Assembly: GCA_003152075.1 (NCBI GenBank)
Contig: PLZG01000086.1
Span: 601 to 64,600, forward strand
Direction of reading: 5' to 3'
DNA: 64,000 nt
From: a candidate division FCPU426 bacterium
GTDB lineage: Bacteria; Oederibacteriota; Muellerivitia; Muellerivitales; Muellerivitaceae
Within the stretch, counting starts at the first letter, position 1; each line of letters begins with the position of its first letter. The position numbers were made by a program, and so were the translations under genes. Below are positions 43,641 to 52,277 of the stretch, in pieces. Under the pieces are notes generated by a model. That model was given only the letters and a program-made list of their open reading frames with translations. It did not search any database and was not told where the DNA came from.

Positions 43641-46019
43641 ATGCCTACCATCGCCCAACAATTAGAAAGTTGCCTAAAGCCCCTTCGTTTGGAGATTCGA
43701 AATGGTTGCGGGAATAAATCCGTATCCGGCGGGTTGGATCGGTACATGATGGAAAGGTGTGACGTTCTTTTGGCGGCTATCCCGGGGAATGAGGAAGAAG
43801 AGAAAGCCCTTCGTGTATTTCTTCGAAAACTTCGATCGGATTTTTCCCAGTATATGACGCTGGAGTCCAACGGGAGAAAAGAGTTGGTAACCCGGGCAGG
43901 ACTAGAATTGAGCCGCTGGTCGAAACGTCCAACCCAAAGCCTTTCCAAAGGTAAGCTGAGTTTGTCTGACCCCCTTACAGGATTCATTCCGAAGGATAAG
44001 CGCCGGGCCTTTCATTTGACCTCTTTGAAGACGGTGGATGACCTTCTTCGCTATTCGCCTAAATGGGCCCTTCACCAGTCCCTTTTTACCCCCATAGCCC
44101 AATGCGCCAACCGGGAGGAACCTTATTTCATTAAAGCTCGAATCAATGGCATTTCTCAGATGCGCCGGGGCCATCTTGAAACTATTATGGTGAACTTGGA
44201 AGACGGTACCGGTCATTTGAACTGGATTTGGTTCAACCGGCCTTACCTGAAAAAGGAACTCGAAAATGGCCGCTGGGTGATATTGCATGAGACCCCACAG
44301 GTGTCAAAGTGGGGGAAGCAAATAACGGGTAAGGCCGAAACCTACGAGTTCCTGTCCCCGGAAGAAGAAAAGGAACTTCAAGCCGGTAAGGCAATTGTCT
44401 TTTACCCCTCAACACATACCCTAACCCAGCCCTTTTGGCGACAAATCCTCAACGAGGTTTTAGGTAAGTATCAAAGCCTGCTCCCCCAAGATAAGGACCC
44501 AAAATCTCGTTTTGGGAAGATGGGTCTTGTTGAGGCTCTCTTAGGTATTCACCGGCCGGCCAGCCTGGAAGAGTTTGAGGAGGCCCGTAAAAGGCTGGCT
44601 TATGACGAACTCCTAACCCTTCAAACCTTTTTAATCATGAAGCGCAAGCAAATCGAGAAACGCGAAAAAGGACGCAAGTATAATTTTGAGGGGGAAAGAA
44701 TCCTGAAGTTCAGGAAGAGCATTCCCTATCAGTTAACCCAAGCCCAAAAGAAGGTCGTGAGGGAAATTCGTGAGGATTTGGCCAAGCCTTATCCCATGAA
44801 CCGGCTTCTGCAAGGGGATGTGGGCAGTGGGAAGACTCTGGTGGCGGCCATTTCTTTCCTTTATGCCGCCGATTCTGGGCTCCAAAGCGCCTTTATGGCA
44901 CCTACGGAAATTTTGGCCCATCAGCATTACCGTAATCTTCAAAAACTATTGGAGCCTGTTGGACTAAAAACCCTTTTGCTGACTAGCGACATGAAAACCA
45001 AGGCCAAAAGGGAAGCGTTGGAGCTGATGGCATTAGGCCTGGTAGATGTGGCAATTGGCACCCATGCGGTTTTGGAAGGCGGGGTAAAGTTTAAAAACCT
45101 GGGGTTCCTGGTGATTGATGAGCGACATAAGTTTGGAGTTATGCAAAGGGCGGCGCTAGAAGAAAAAGGGAAATGGCCCGATTGCTTGATGATGACCGCT
45201 ACACCCTTTCCAAGGGCTCTGGTATTGACCGAGTATGGTGATACTGATTTATCCTTACTTGACGAATTTCCCAAGGGACGAAAGGCGATTCAAACCTTTT
45301 GGAAGAGTGACAGTAAAAAAGATGAGGTTTACCAGTTTGCGAAAGAACGTCTGTTAAAGGGCGAGCAGGTCTTTTGGGTGTTCCCGGTGGTGGATGAATC
45401 CAAAAACTTCTTAAAGTCAGCTGTCCAGATGTATCAGCATTTCCAAAAAGAGGTTTTTCATGGGTTTCGAGTGGGTCTTCTTCATGGCAAAATGAAGAAG
45501 GAGGAAAAAGAAGAAGTCATGCGGGCCTTTGCCCAAAAGGAAATTCAACTTTTGGTCGCGACAACCGTGGTGGAAGTTGGAGTCGACATAGCCAACGCTA
45601 CCTTGATGGTGGTGGAACACGCTGAGCGTTTTGGGCTGGCCCAACTACATCAATTGCGGGGACGGGTGGGAAGGGGAGAAAACCAATCCTACTGTTTTCT
45701 TTTAACATCTCCCGTAATGTCGAGTGACGCGGTGGAACGTATGAAAGTAATGGTTTCCACATTGGACGGTTTTAAACTTTCGGAATTTGACTTGAGAATG
45801 AGGGGGCCTGGCGAGATATTCGGAGTGGCCCAATCAGGCCGCCGGGAAGGTGGAATTGTGGATTTGAAACGAGACGTTGATGTAGTGGAAGAGGCCCGTA
45901 AAATGGGCTTGGCCATTTTAGAAAAGGATTCCCGTTTAAAGTTGCCGGAGAATAATCGCCTTCGTGAAAGCCTGCATACGAAATACCATCAATTGTTGGA
46001 CTTGGCTCAGATTTCATAA
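43641..46019 (+). CDS. recG: ATP-dependent DNA helicase RecG
   Basis: RecG remodels stalled replication forks and branched DNA. With ATG 43641 (GAGG seven bases upstream) it has 792 residues. An OB/wedge domain covers ~res 140-260 (IKARINGISQMRRGHLETIM). The helicase core has Walker A GDVGSGKTLVAA (~res 392), motif II DERHKFGVMQR, MMTATPFPRAL, and C-terminal VVEVGVDIANATLMVVEHAERFGL with QLRGRVGRG. Motif II is normally DEQH; here Q is R. The track start at 43587 translates a repeat and is rejected. The ~115-residue N-terminal segment is poorly conserved. Confidence 0.95.
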   Translation: MPTIAQQLESCLKPLRLEIRNGCGNKSVSGGLDRYMMERCDVLLAAIPGNEEEEKALRVFLRKLRSDFSQYMTLESNGRKELVTRAGLELSRWSKRPTQSLSKGKLSLSDPLTGFIPKDKRRAFHLTSLKTVDDLLRYSPKWALHQSLFTPIAQCANREEPYFIKARINGISQMRRGHLETIMVNLEDGTGHLNWIWFNRPYLKKELENGRWVILHETPQVSKWGKQITGKAETYEFLSPEEEKELQAGKAIVFYPSTHTLTQPFWRQILNEVLGKYQSLLPQDKDPKSRFGKMGLVEALLGIHRPASLEEFEEARKRLAYDELLTLQTFLIMKRKQIEKREKGRKYNFEGERILKFRKSIPYQLTQAQKKVVREIREDLAKPYPMNRLLQGDVGSGKTLVAAISFLYAADSGLQSAFMAPTEILAHQHYRNLQKLLEPVGLKTLLLTSDMKTKAKREALELMALGLVDVAIGTHAVLEGGVKFKNLGFLVIDERHKFGVMQRAALEEKGKWPDCLMMTATPFPRALVLTEYGDTDLSLLDEFPKGRKAIQTFWKSDSKKDEVYQFAKERLLKGEQVFWVFPVVDESKNFLKSAVQMYQHFQKEVFHGFRVGLLHGKMKKEEKEEVMRAFAQKEIQLLVATTVVEVGVDIANATLMVVEHAERFGLAQLHQLRGRVGRGENQSYCFLLTSPVMSSDAVERMKVMVSTLDGFKLSEFDLRMRGPGEIFGVAQSGRREGGIVDLKRDVDVVEEARKMGLAILEKDSRLKLPENNRLRESLHTKYHQLLDLAQIS

Positions 46020-46032
46020 ACTTGGATGAATT

Positions 46033-46611
46033 ATGCGCATCATCGCTGGAAAATTTAAAAGTCGTTCGGTTAAGGCACCCAAGAACATGAAGATCCGCCC
46101 AACCTCGGACAAGGTAAAGGGGGCACTTTTCAACATGTTGGAGCCCCTTGAGGGAAGCAGCGTGGTAGATTTTTACGCCGGCACCGGTAATCTTGGAATA
46201 GAGGCCCTTAGCCGTATGGCGTCCGAAGTGATCTTCGTGGAGAAGGGAATTGAGAGTTTAAAGTTAATTCGTGAAAACCTCGAGGCTTTTGGAATAAATC
46301 CTAAGGCAACAGGGTCGAATGTCCGCATTTTAGCCTCTGAGGTGGCCAGCGCCTTTTATTTGCTTCATCAAGAGGGCAAAAAATTTGATATCCTACTGGC
46401 CGATCCACCATATGAAGCCGGGGTTTTGAAACGCCTTCAAAATCTTTTGGTTCAATATCCGATATTAAAAGAAGATGGCATTTTCGCCATTGAACATGGA
46501 GCAAAGGATACGGATTTAGGAGGAAACTTTCCCTATCCCATGATCAGGCAGAAGAAATACGGGGATACGTTACTAACGCTTTTTAAAAACGAATCCGCTG
46601 CTAGCGGATAA
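46033..46611 (+). CDS. rsmD: 16S rRNA (guanine966-N2)-methyltransferase
   Basis: RsmD methylates G966 of 16S rRNA using SAM. The 192-residue protein begins MRIIAGKFKSRSVKAP, followed by RPTSDKVKGALFNML, the SAM motif VVDFYAGTGNLGIEALSR and the catalytic LLADPPYEAG. It lies 13 bases after recG and before coaD, a very common rsmD-coaD pairing. Confidence 0.95.
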   Translation: MRIIAGKFKSRSVKAPKNMKIRPTSDKVKGALFNMLEPLEGSSVVDFYAGTGNLGIEALSRMASEVIFVEKGIESLKLIRENLEAFGINPKATGSNVRILASEVASAFYLLHQEGKKFDILLADPPYEAGVLKRLQNLLVQYPILKEDGIFAIEHGAKDTDLGGNFPYPMIRQKKYGDTLLTLFKNESAASG

Positions 46612-46654
46612 TTAATATCCCCCTTTGTTAAAGTGGGGAGAAAGAAAAGATGAA

Positions 46655-47140
46655 ATGCCAAATAAAAGAATAGTCGGACTTTATCCAGGTTCCTTCGACC
46701 CCGTCACCAACGGACATTTAGACATCGCCCGGCGGGCTCATGACATGTGTGATGAAATGTACGTATCAGTGGTTGCCAACCCGTCCAAAAACGCCATTTT
46801 CTCGGTGGAGGAAAGGGTTGAACTCCTAAAGAAAACCACTAAACACTTGAAGGGGGTCCATATTTCCTCTTTCAACGGTTTGCTGGTGGACTATGCTAAA
46901 CAAATCAAGGCCAATATTATTTTCCGGGGTCTGCGCGCGGTTTCCGACTTCGAATATGAATTCCAGATGGCCCTAATCAATCGAACTCTTCACCCTAAAA
47001 TCGAAGTTGTGTTCCTGGTCCCCAATGAAAAGTTCATCTTCCTCTCTTCCAGCGCCATCAAGGAAGTGGCCAACTTGGGCGGAGACGTCACTCCTTTTGT
47101 TCCAGCGGTGGTCGAAAAGGCCTTGCGCCGGATATATTGA
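46655..47140 (+). CDS. coaD: phosphopantetheine adenylyltransferase
   Basis: CoaD makes dephospho-CoA, supplying the CoA used by the fab operon downstream. The 161-residue protein has the nucleotidyltransferase motif GLYPGSFDPVTNGHLDI and the second motif FLSSSAIKEVANLGG, with IIFRGLRAVSDFEYE between. ATG 46655 fits the family start; the track start 46625 adds ten unrelated residues. A small CCCC...GGGG hairpin covers the purine-rich GGGGAG upstream and might influence translation. A terminator follows about 90 bases after the stop. Confidence 0.95.
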   Translation: MPNKRIVGLYPGSFDPVTNGHLDIARRAHDMCDEMYVSVVANPSKNAIFSVEERVELLKKTTKHLKGVHISSFNGLLVDYAKQIKANIIFRGLRAVSDFEYEFQMALINRTLHPKIEVVFLVPNEKFIFLSSSAIKEVANLGGDVTPFVPAVVEKALRRIY

Positions 47141-47231
47141 TTCTCACTCGTATAACCCTTGCAAAATCGTGAATCGATCAGCCTTGCCAACTCGAGGTAA
47201 AATCCCGATTAATATCTCTGAGCGGGATGAA

Positions 47232-47258
47232 GAAAAAGTTCTAAAAACGAACTTTTTC
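47232..47258 (+). terminator. hairpin terminator after coaD
   Basis: GAAAAAGTTC and GAACTTTTTC form a perfect ten-base stem around TAAAAAC. The T run lies in the 3' arm, and the stem is AT-rich, so strength is moderate. Confidence 0.6.
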
Positions 47259-47368
47259 CTATCTTCGTCACGAATAATCCTTTGAAAACCAAGTGCTTAA
47301 AGCGATTCGTTCCAAGCTCGTGGCCGCTGACAGGGTAAAAGAACAATTTATTTGCACCCTGTGAAAAG

Positions 47369-47381
47369 CCCTTTAAAAGGG
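47369..47381. promoter_or_regulatory. 13-bp palindrome next to the fab operon promoter
   Basis: CCCTTT-A-AAAGGG is a perfect inverted repeat ending nine bases before the -35 box. Its position suits an activator or repressor site; no known operator consensus is matched. Confidence 0.35.
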
Positions 47382-47390
47382 GGTATTTCC

Positions 47391-47420
47391 TTGACACTCA
47401 AAGAGAGCCATTCCTATAAT
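47391..47420 (+). promoter_or_regulatory. near-perfect sigma70 promoter for yceD-rpmF-plsX-fab operon
   Basis: TTGACA and TATAAT, both perfect, with an 18-base spacer. It is the strongest promoter by inspection in the window and lies 62 bases before the yceD start. Confidence 0.9.
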
Positions 47421-47482
47421 CCCCCCTGCTGTTTTAAGGCTATTCAACCTTATTTTTGGCTGGGAAGGGAGGAGGCGCAACG

Positions 47483-48004
47483 ATGTTGAAGGTGGAATTG
47501 CGCACTCTGGAGTACGAAGACCTCATTTTAGAGGAAAAGGGCTGGGCAAAAGCCCTTGGAATCGAGTTAGAGCCTCAACTTAACCCTGAGCCGCTTGAGA
47601 TTTATTGTGAACTTTCCAAAAGCGGGGACTTGATCGCGGCCAAGGGCTGGGTCAAGGGCAAGATGCTTCTTTCTTGCGACCGCTGCCTGAAAGAGTTTGA
47701 GAACCCTTACAAGTCTTTTTTCGAGATCCACTACCGATCCCAATGCGTGGAAGAAGAGCAGGAAAAAGACGAGGTTTTTCCCGAGGGGGAATTTGAGATT
47801 GTTTATTTTGAGGGCGATCTCCTGGACGTAGCGGACCAGGTTCGTCAAACGGTCCTTCTTTCCGTTCCCATGAGGGCCTTGTGCAAGGAAGACTGCCGCG
47901 GCCTCTGCGGGGGTTGCGGGTGTGACTTAAACTTGAGCACCTGCGGGTGTTCCGGGCCACCGCCCGATTCGCGGTGGGAGGCTTTGAGAAAATTGAAATT
48001 TTGA
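47483..48004 (+). CDS. yceD: YceD/DUF177 family protein
   Basis: YceD-family proteins are linked to 23S rRNA accumulation and nearly always sit before rpmF, as here. The 173-residue protein has the family core LLSCDRCLKEFENPY (CxxC ~res 64) and a C-terminal zinc-knuckle-like LCKEDCRGLCGGCGCDLN, with an additional CGC near the end. ATG 47483 has GGAGG about eight bases upstream; the track start at 47456 precedes the ribosome site. rpmF follows after 18 bases. Confidence 0.9.
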   Translation: MLKVELRTLEYEDLILEEKGWAKALGIELEPQLNPEPLEIYCELSKSGDLIAAKGWVKGKMLLSCDRCLKEFENPYKSFFEIHYRSQCVEEEQEKDEVFPEGEFEIVYFEGDLLDVADQVRQTVLLSVPMRALCKEDCRGLCGGCGCDLNLSTCGCSGPPPDSRWEALRKLKF

Positions 48005-48022
48005 ATTTATTTGGAGGTAGTC

Positions 48023-48205
48023 ATGGCGAATCCTAAACGGCGGCATTCACGTCAGCGCCGGGATAAGCGTCGCACCAACTGGAAAATCAAGACCAAGTCG
48101 CTCTCGGTTTGCCCCCAGTGCAAAAGCGCTAAAATGCCCCATCGGGTATGTCCCACCTGCGGTTACTACAAAGGCAAAGAAGTCGTTGTTGTTGATATTG
48201 CCTAA
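48023..48205 (+). CDS. rpmF: 50S ribosomal protein L32, zinc-binding form
   Basis: This large-subunit ribosomal protein has 60 residues. It starts MANPKRRHSRQRRDKRR and carries the zinc ribbon CPQC ... CPTCGYYKGKEV. The ATG at 48023 follows GGAGGTAGTC; the track start adds four residues. It is placed between yceD and plsX, a conserved order that links ribosome and lipid synthesis. Confidence 0.97.
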   Translation: MANPKRRHSRQRRDKRRTNWKIKTKSLSVCPQCKSAKMPHRVCPTCGYYKGKEVVVVDIA

Positions 48206-48217
48206 ATCCTTAAAACC

Positions 48218-49282
48218 ATGAAAATTGCTTTGGACGCGATGGGCGGAGACCACGCCCCCCGGGAAACAGTACAGGGGGCTGTTCTAGCTGTCCAAGACGC
48301 GGAAATCCTTGGGATGTCGAACCACGACCTGGAAATGGTTTTGGTCGGCAAAAGAGAGGTTATCGAGAAGGAGCTCGCCAGCGCGGGGAACTATCCTAAA
48401 AAATCCATTTCAATCGTGGACGCCCGTGAAGTAGTTGAAATGAGCGATCACCCGGCTCACGCTTGCAAACAAAAGCGGGATTCTTCGATTGTTCGTTGCG
48501 CGGGATTGGTCAAAACGGGCGAGGTGGCCGCGACCATCTCCGCTGGCAATTCCGGAGCCGCCATGGCGGCAGCCCTCATGATGTGCGGACGCATTGACGG
48601 GGTATTAAGACCCGCAATTGTCACTTTGGTCCCCAGCATCAATGGCTTTTCCGTTTTGGTCGACGCTGGCGCCAACGTGGATTGCAAGGCCAAGCACTTG
48701 CTTCAATTTGCCCTCATGGGGGACGTTCTCGCCCGAGCTGTTTTGAACTTTAAAAGCCCCAGAGTCGGGCTTCTTTCCATCGGTGAAGAAGAAACGAAGG
48801 GCAACGAATTGGTTTTTGAGACCCAGGCGCTTTTGAAGAAAGTCCCCTTAAACTATATTGGAAATACCGAGGGACGCGATATCGTCAACGGCAATTGCGA
48901 CGTGACTGTTTGTGACGGGTTCGTTGGAAATGTGGCACTGAAGTCCATTGAAGGTGTAGGCGAAATGGTCTTTAACGGACTGACAAAGGAAATTAAGTCG
49001 AACCTGATTACGCTGATCGGCGGCTTGATCGCTAGGCCGGCTTTTAAACGTTTTAAGAAACATGTTGATTGGCGTGAGTTTGGCGGGGCCCCCCTATTGG
49101 GGATTGACGGTTTGAATCTGATTTCCCATGGAAAATCCGACGCTTTCGCCATTAAGAATGCCGTGAGGATGGCCGTCCGTTGCGTGAACCACGATATGAA
49201 CGCTGTTTTGAAGAAACAAATTAACGATTACGGCCAAGTGGCCGACAAACCCGAAACAAATAAGTCAGGGGAGTCAAAGTGA
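48218..49282 (+). CDS. plsX: phosphate acyltransferase PlsX
   Basis: PlsX converts acyl-ACP to acyl-phosphate for phospholipid synthesis at the membrane surface. The 354-residue protein starts MKIALDAMGGDHAPRE and has AGNSGAAMAAALM, LVDAGANVDCKAKHL, SIGEEETKGN and VCDGFVGNVALKS. It overlaps fabH by four bases (GTGA). Downstream plsY is not in the window. Confidence 0.96.
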   Translation: MKIALDAMGGDHAPRETVQGAVLAVQDAEILGMSNHDLEMVLVGKREVIEKELASAGNYPKKSISIVDAREVVEMSDHPAHACKQKRDSSIVRCAGLVKTGEVAATISAGNSGAAMAAALMMCGRIDGVLRPAIVTLVPSINGFSVLVDAGANVDCKAKHLLQFALMGDVLARAVLNFKSPRVGLLSIGEEETKGNELVFETQALLKKVPLNYIGNTEGRDIVNGNCDVTVCDGFVGNVALKSIEGVGEMVFNGLTKEIKSNLITLIGGLIARPAFKRFKKHVDWREFGGAPLLGIDGLNLISHGKSDAFAIKNAVRMAVRCVNHDMNAVLKKQINDYGQVADKPETNKSGESK

Positions 49283-50271
49283 GCCAGAAAATTCACGCGG
49301 GGTTTTTAGGGACCGGTTCCTACCTTCCTGAGAAGATACTGACCAACAAGGACATGGAAAAAATCGTCGAAACGACCGATGAGTGGATTGTTACCCGCAC
49401 CGGGATTCGCGAAAGGCACATTGCCGCTGAGAACGAATCCACCTCCGATATGGCCACGGAAGCGGCCAAAAGAGCCCTTCGGAAATCGGGTCTGAAGCCC
49501 ACCGATTTAGACCTCATCATCGTTAGTACCATTACCTCCGATATGCCAACACCCTCGACCGCTTGTTTGGTCCAGGCCAAGCTGGGTGCCCCCCAGGCGG
49601 CCGCATTTGACCTTTCGGCGGCTTGTTCCGGTTTTGTCTATGGCCTGGCGGTTGCCAAATCATTCGTGGAAAGCGGACATTACAAACATATCCTCCTGAT
49701 TGGCGCCGAAAAACTGACGGCCTTCATGGATTGGAAGGACCGCACCACTTGCGTGCTTTTTGGGGACGGAGCGGGAGCCGCCATCATCGGGCCGGTCCCG
49801 GCCGATGGCCACGAAATTATTTCCACCTTCATGGCGGCCAATGGCTGTGAGGCTGACCTACTTAAAATTCCAGGTGGCGGATCAAAAACTCCCACTTCCG
49901 AACAGTCCATTCATGACCGACTCCATTTTCTTAAGATGCAGGGGAAGGAAATATTCAAAATTGGCGTGACAGTCATGGTTGAGGCCGCCAGGAAAGTCGT
50001 TAAGGATGCTGGCCTAACGATAGAACAGGTATCCATGCTGATTCCCCATCAGGCAAATATGCGCATTATTCAAGCTGTCGGAGAGAGGCTGGAAATTCCG
50101 GCTGAAAAGGTTTATGTGACGGTCGATAAAATGGGAAATACATCCGCAGCTTCCATTATTCTCGCCCTCGATGAGGCGATTGACCGAAACAAATTGAAAA
50201 AAGGCGATTACGTGGTAATGGTTGCCGTTGGGGCAGGAACGACTTACGCTTCGGCTTTGGTAAGGTGGTAG
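49279..50271 (+). CDS. fabH: beta-ketoacyl-ACP synthase III
   Basis: FabH starts fatty acid synthesis by condensing acetyl-CoA with malonyl-ACP. The 330-residue thiolase-fold enzyme shows the active-site Cys in DLSAACSGFVYGL (~res 114), His in IPHQANMRI and Asn in MGNTSAASI. The start is GTG with GGGGAG upstream, overlapping plsX. Confidence 0.96.
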   Translation: MSQKIHAGFLGTGSYLPEKILTNKDMEKIVETTDEWIVTRTGIRERHIAAENESTSDMATEAAKRALRKSGLKPTDLDLIIVSTITSDMPTPSTACLVQAKLGAPQAAAFDLSAACSGFVYGLAVAKSFVESGHYKHILLIGAEKLTAFMDWKDRTTCVLFGDGAGAAIIGPVPADGHEIISTFMAANGCEADLLKIPGGGSKTPTSEQSIHDRLHFLKMQGKEIFKIGVTVMVEAARKVVKDAGLTIEQVSMLIPHQANMRIIQAVGERLEIPAEKVYVTVDKMGNTSAASIILALDEAIDRNKLKKGDYVVMVAVGAGTTYASALVRW

Positions 50272-50275
50272 CACC

Positions 50276-51199
50276 GTGAAACGCGCTTTTGTTTTCCCGG
50301 GCCAAGGATCCCAATTCATTGGGATGGGGAAAGACCTTTTCGATACCCACTCCGAAAGCCGTCAAATCTTCGAAAAAGCGGATGCGGTCCTCGGATTTTC
50401 GATTTCCAAGATATGTTTTGAGGGGCCTGAAGAAGAACTGAAAAAGACATCAATCACCCAGCCTGCCTTGCTGACAGCCTCAATGGCGGCTTTTGCCATA
50501 CTTAAGAAAAATAACCTAGCCGTTGAAGGCGTGGCCGGGCACAGCTTGGGAGCTTACACCGCTTTGGCGGCTGCAGAGGTCTTAACCTTTGAGGACGCCG
50601 TCAAGCTGGTGCGGAGACGTGGAGAATTAATGGAAGAGGCCGGTAAGGGGCGTGGCACCATGGCGGTGATTCTGAACCTGGATGAGGACAAAGTCGCTCA
50701 AGCCTGCAAGGAAGCTTCTTCTATGGGAGTGGTTGAACCTGCTAACGTTAACTGCCCGGGACAAATCGTGATTTCAGGTGAAAAGGCGGCCGTGGCCGCC
50801 GCTTGTGAGAAAGCCAAAGCCTTGGGAGCCAAAAGAGCCATGGAATTGCCCGTGAGCGGTCCTTTTCATAGTTCATTGATGAAACAAGCGGCCGATGGAT
50901 TGAAACTATCCTTAGGCAACATAAGGTTTTCCGAACCGAAAAAAACTTATTATTCAGATATTGACGCTACGGTGATGAAGGATGTAAACCAAATCAAGGA
51001 AAGCCTGTTTCGCCAACTCATGGCTCCTGTTCAATGGATTAAGGTTATCGAAAAGATGGGCTCGGATGGGTTTGATCAATTCGTGGAAGTGGGACCCGGC
51101 AAGGTTTTGAACGGACTCATCCGGAAAATCTCAAAAGACGCCCAGATATTTAACGCTGGTGACGAGGCAAACATAAAAATCCTATGCGAGGCGAAATGA
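50276..51199 (+). CDS. fabD: malonyl-CoA:ACP transacylase
   Basis: FabD loads malonyl groups on ACP. The 307-residue protein has FPGQGSQFIGMGKDL, the nucleophile GHSLGAYTALAAA (Ser ~res 90), RGELMEEAG and the late PVSGPFHSSLM with the catalytic His. The start is GTG, four bases after fabH. Its stop overlaps the fabG start (ATGA). Confidence 0.96.
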   Translation: MKRAFVFPGQGSQFIGMGKDLFDTHSESRQIFEKADAVLGFSISKICFEGPEEELKKTSITQPALLTASMAAFAILKKNNLAVEGVAGHSLGAYTALAAAEVLTFEDAVKLVRRRGELMEEAGKGRGTMAVILNLDEDKVAQACKEASSMGVVEPANVNCPGQIVISGEKAAVAAACEKAKALGAKRAMELPVSGPFHSSLMKQAADGLKLSLGNIRFSEPKKTYYSDIDATVMKDVNQIKESLFRQLMAPVQWIKVIEKMGSDGFDQFVEVGPGKVLNGLIRKISKDAQIFNAGDEANIKILCEAK

Positions 51200-51936
51200 A
51201 CTTGAATGGCAAAGTGGCGGTTGTGACGGGAGGGAATCGGGGAATCGGCAAGGATATTTCCCTGACCTTAGCGAAAGCAGGCGCATCGATAGCCCTTTGT
51301 GGCACCAACGAGGCCACTCTTAAAGAAACTTCTGCTGAAATCGAGAAATCAAGTGTGAAAAGTCTTGCTGTCAAGGTGGATGTTTCAAAAGCCCCTGAAG
51401 TCGAAGCCTTCGCCAAGACTGTTTTGGAAACATTTGGAAAAGTGGACATACTGGTTAACAACGCGGGCATCACCAAGGACAATCTTCTGATCCGCATGAG
51501 CGAGCAGGACTGGGATGATGTCCTATCCATCAATTTAAAAAGCACTTTCTTAATGACGAAGGCTTTTGTACGGCACATGATGAAGGCCCGGCAGGGAAGG
51601 ATCATTAATATCACGTCGATTGTCGGGGTGCGGGGAAACGCGGGGCAGGCCAATTATGCCGCCAGCAAAGCGGGAATGATAGGGTTGACCAAAACCACGG
51701 CCAGAGAATTCGCCAGCCGTAACATCACTTGCAACGCTATCGCCCCGGGATTCATACAGACGGACATGACGAAAGCCCTGGGTGACAAAGTGAAAGAGGA
51801 ATTGATCCAACAAATACCCCTGGGTTTCCTTGGCGAAACGTCGGATATCGCCAACGCGGTTTTGTTTTTCGCGTCAGACGATTCGCGATATATAACGGGA
51901 CAAGTTATTTGCGTTGACGGCGGAATGGTGATATAA
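51196..51936 (+). CDS. fabG: 3-oxoacyl-ACP reductase
   Basis: FabG reduces beta-ketoacyl-ACP with NADPH. The 246-residue SDR enzyme has the cofactor loop VVTGGNRGIGKDI, NNAG, the catalytic Ser-Tyr-Lys (NITSIVG and NYAASKAGM) and APGFIQTDMT. ATG 51196 forms an ATGA overlap with fabD and has GAGG upstream; the track start at 51184 would add four residues. Confidence 0.95.
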   Translation: MNLNGKVAVVTGGNRGIGKDISLTLAKAGASIALCGTNEATLKETSAEIEKSSVKSLAVKVDVSKAPEVEAFAKTVLETFGKVDILVNNAGITKDNLLIRMSEQDWDDVLSINLKSTFLMTKAFVRHMMKARQGRIINITSIVGVRGNAGQANYAASKAGMIGLTKTTAREFASRNITCNAIAPGFIQTDMTKALGDKVKEELIQQIPLGFLGETSDIANAVLFFASDDSRYITGQVICVDGGMVI

Positions 51937-51959
51937 GAGTTTGCTTTTTGTAAGGAAGG

Positions 51960-51987
51960 TTGAAAAGGGTCATTTTTAGTTTAAGAT
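51960..51987 (+). promoter_or_regulatory. possible internal promoter for acpP
   Basis: TTGAAA (5/6), 16-base spacer, TAAGAT (4/6), in the 80-base gap between fabG and acpP. An extra promoter would fit the high demand for ACP. Confidence 0.45.
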
Positions 51988-52016
51988 GATTCACAAATTA
52001 AATGGAGGTTAAGACA

Positions 52017-52253
52017 ATGGCTATCGAAGACAAGGTGAAGGAAATTATCGTCGACCAGCTGGGAGTGGAAGCCGAGCAAGTCAAGCCGGAGGCTTCCTTC
52101 ATTGACGACCTGGGAGCCGATTCTTTGGACACGGTGGAACTGGTCATGGCCTTTGAAGAGGAGTTCGACCTCGAGATTCCCGATGAGGACGCGGAAAAGA
52201 TCAAGAGCGTCGGGGACGCTATTACCTACATTAAATCGAAAGCTTCGGAATAA
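52017..52253 (+). CDS. acpP: acyl carrier protein
   Basis: ACP carries growing acyl chains on a phosphopantetheine arm. The 78-residue acidic protein has the attachment site [16 protein letters not shown] (Ser ~37). ATG 52017 follows GGAGG by eight bases; the track start adds five residues upstream. The fabG-acpP-fabF-rnc order is the usual one. Confidence 0.97.
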   Translation: MAIEDKVKEIIVDQLGVEAEQVKPEASFIDDLGADSLDTVELVMAFEEEFDLEIPDEDAEKIKSVGDAITYIKSKASE

Positions 52254-52277
52254 CCCGAGCCCGACCCAGGAGATCCC

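Larger units (their letters stand above)
47141..47482 (+). other. intergenic region coaD-yceD
   Basis: No gene is seen in these 342 bases. They hold a terminator (47232-47258), a short palindrome (47369-47381) and a near-consensus promoter (47391-47420). The sequence between 47259 and 47368 shows nothing I can name. Confidence 0.6.

Noticed and set aside
51150-51653. 167-residue minus-strand ORF opposite fabG
   Set aside because: Shadow of a clear SDR enzyme.
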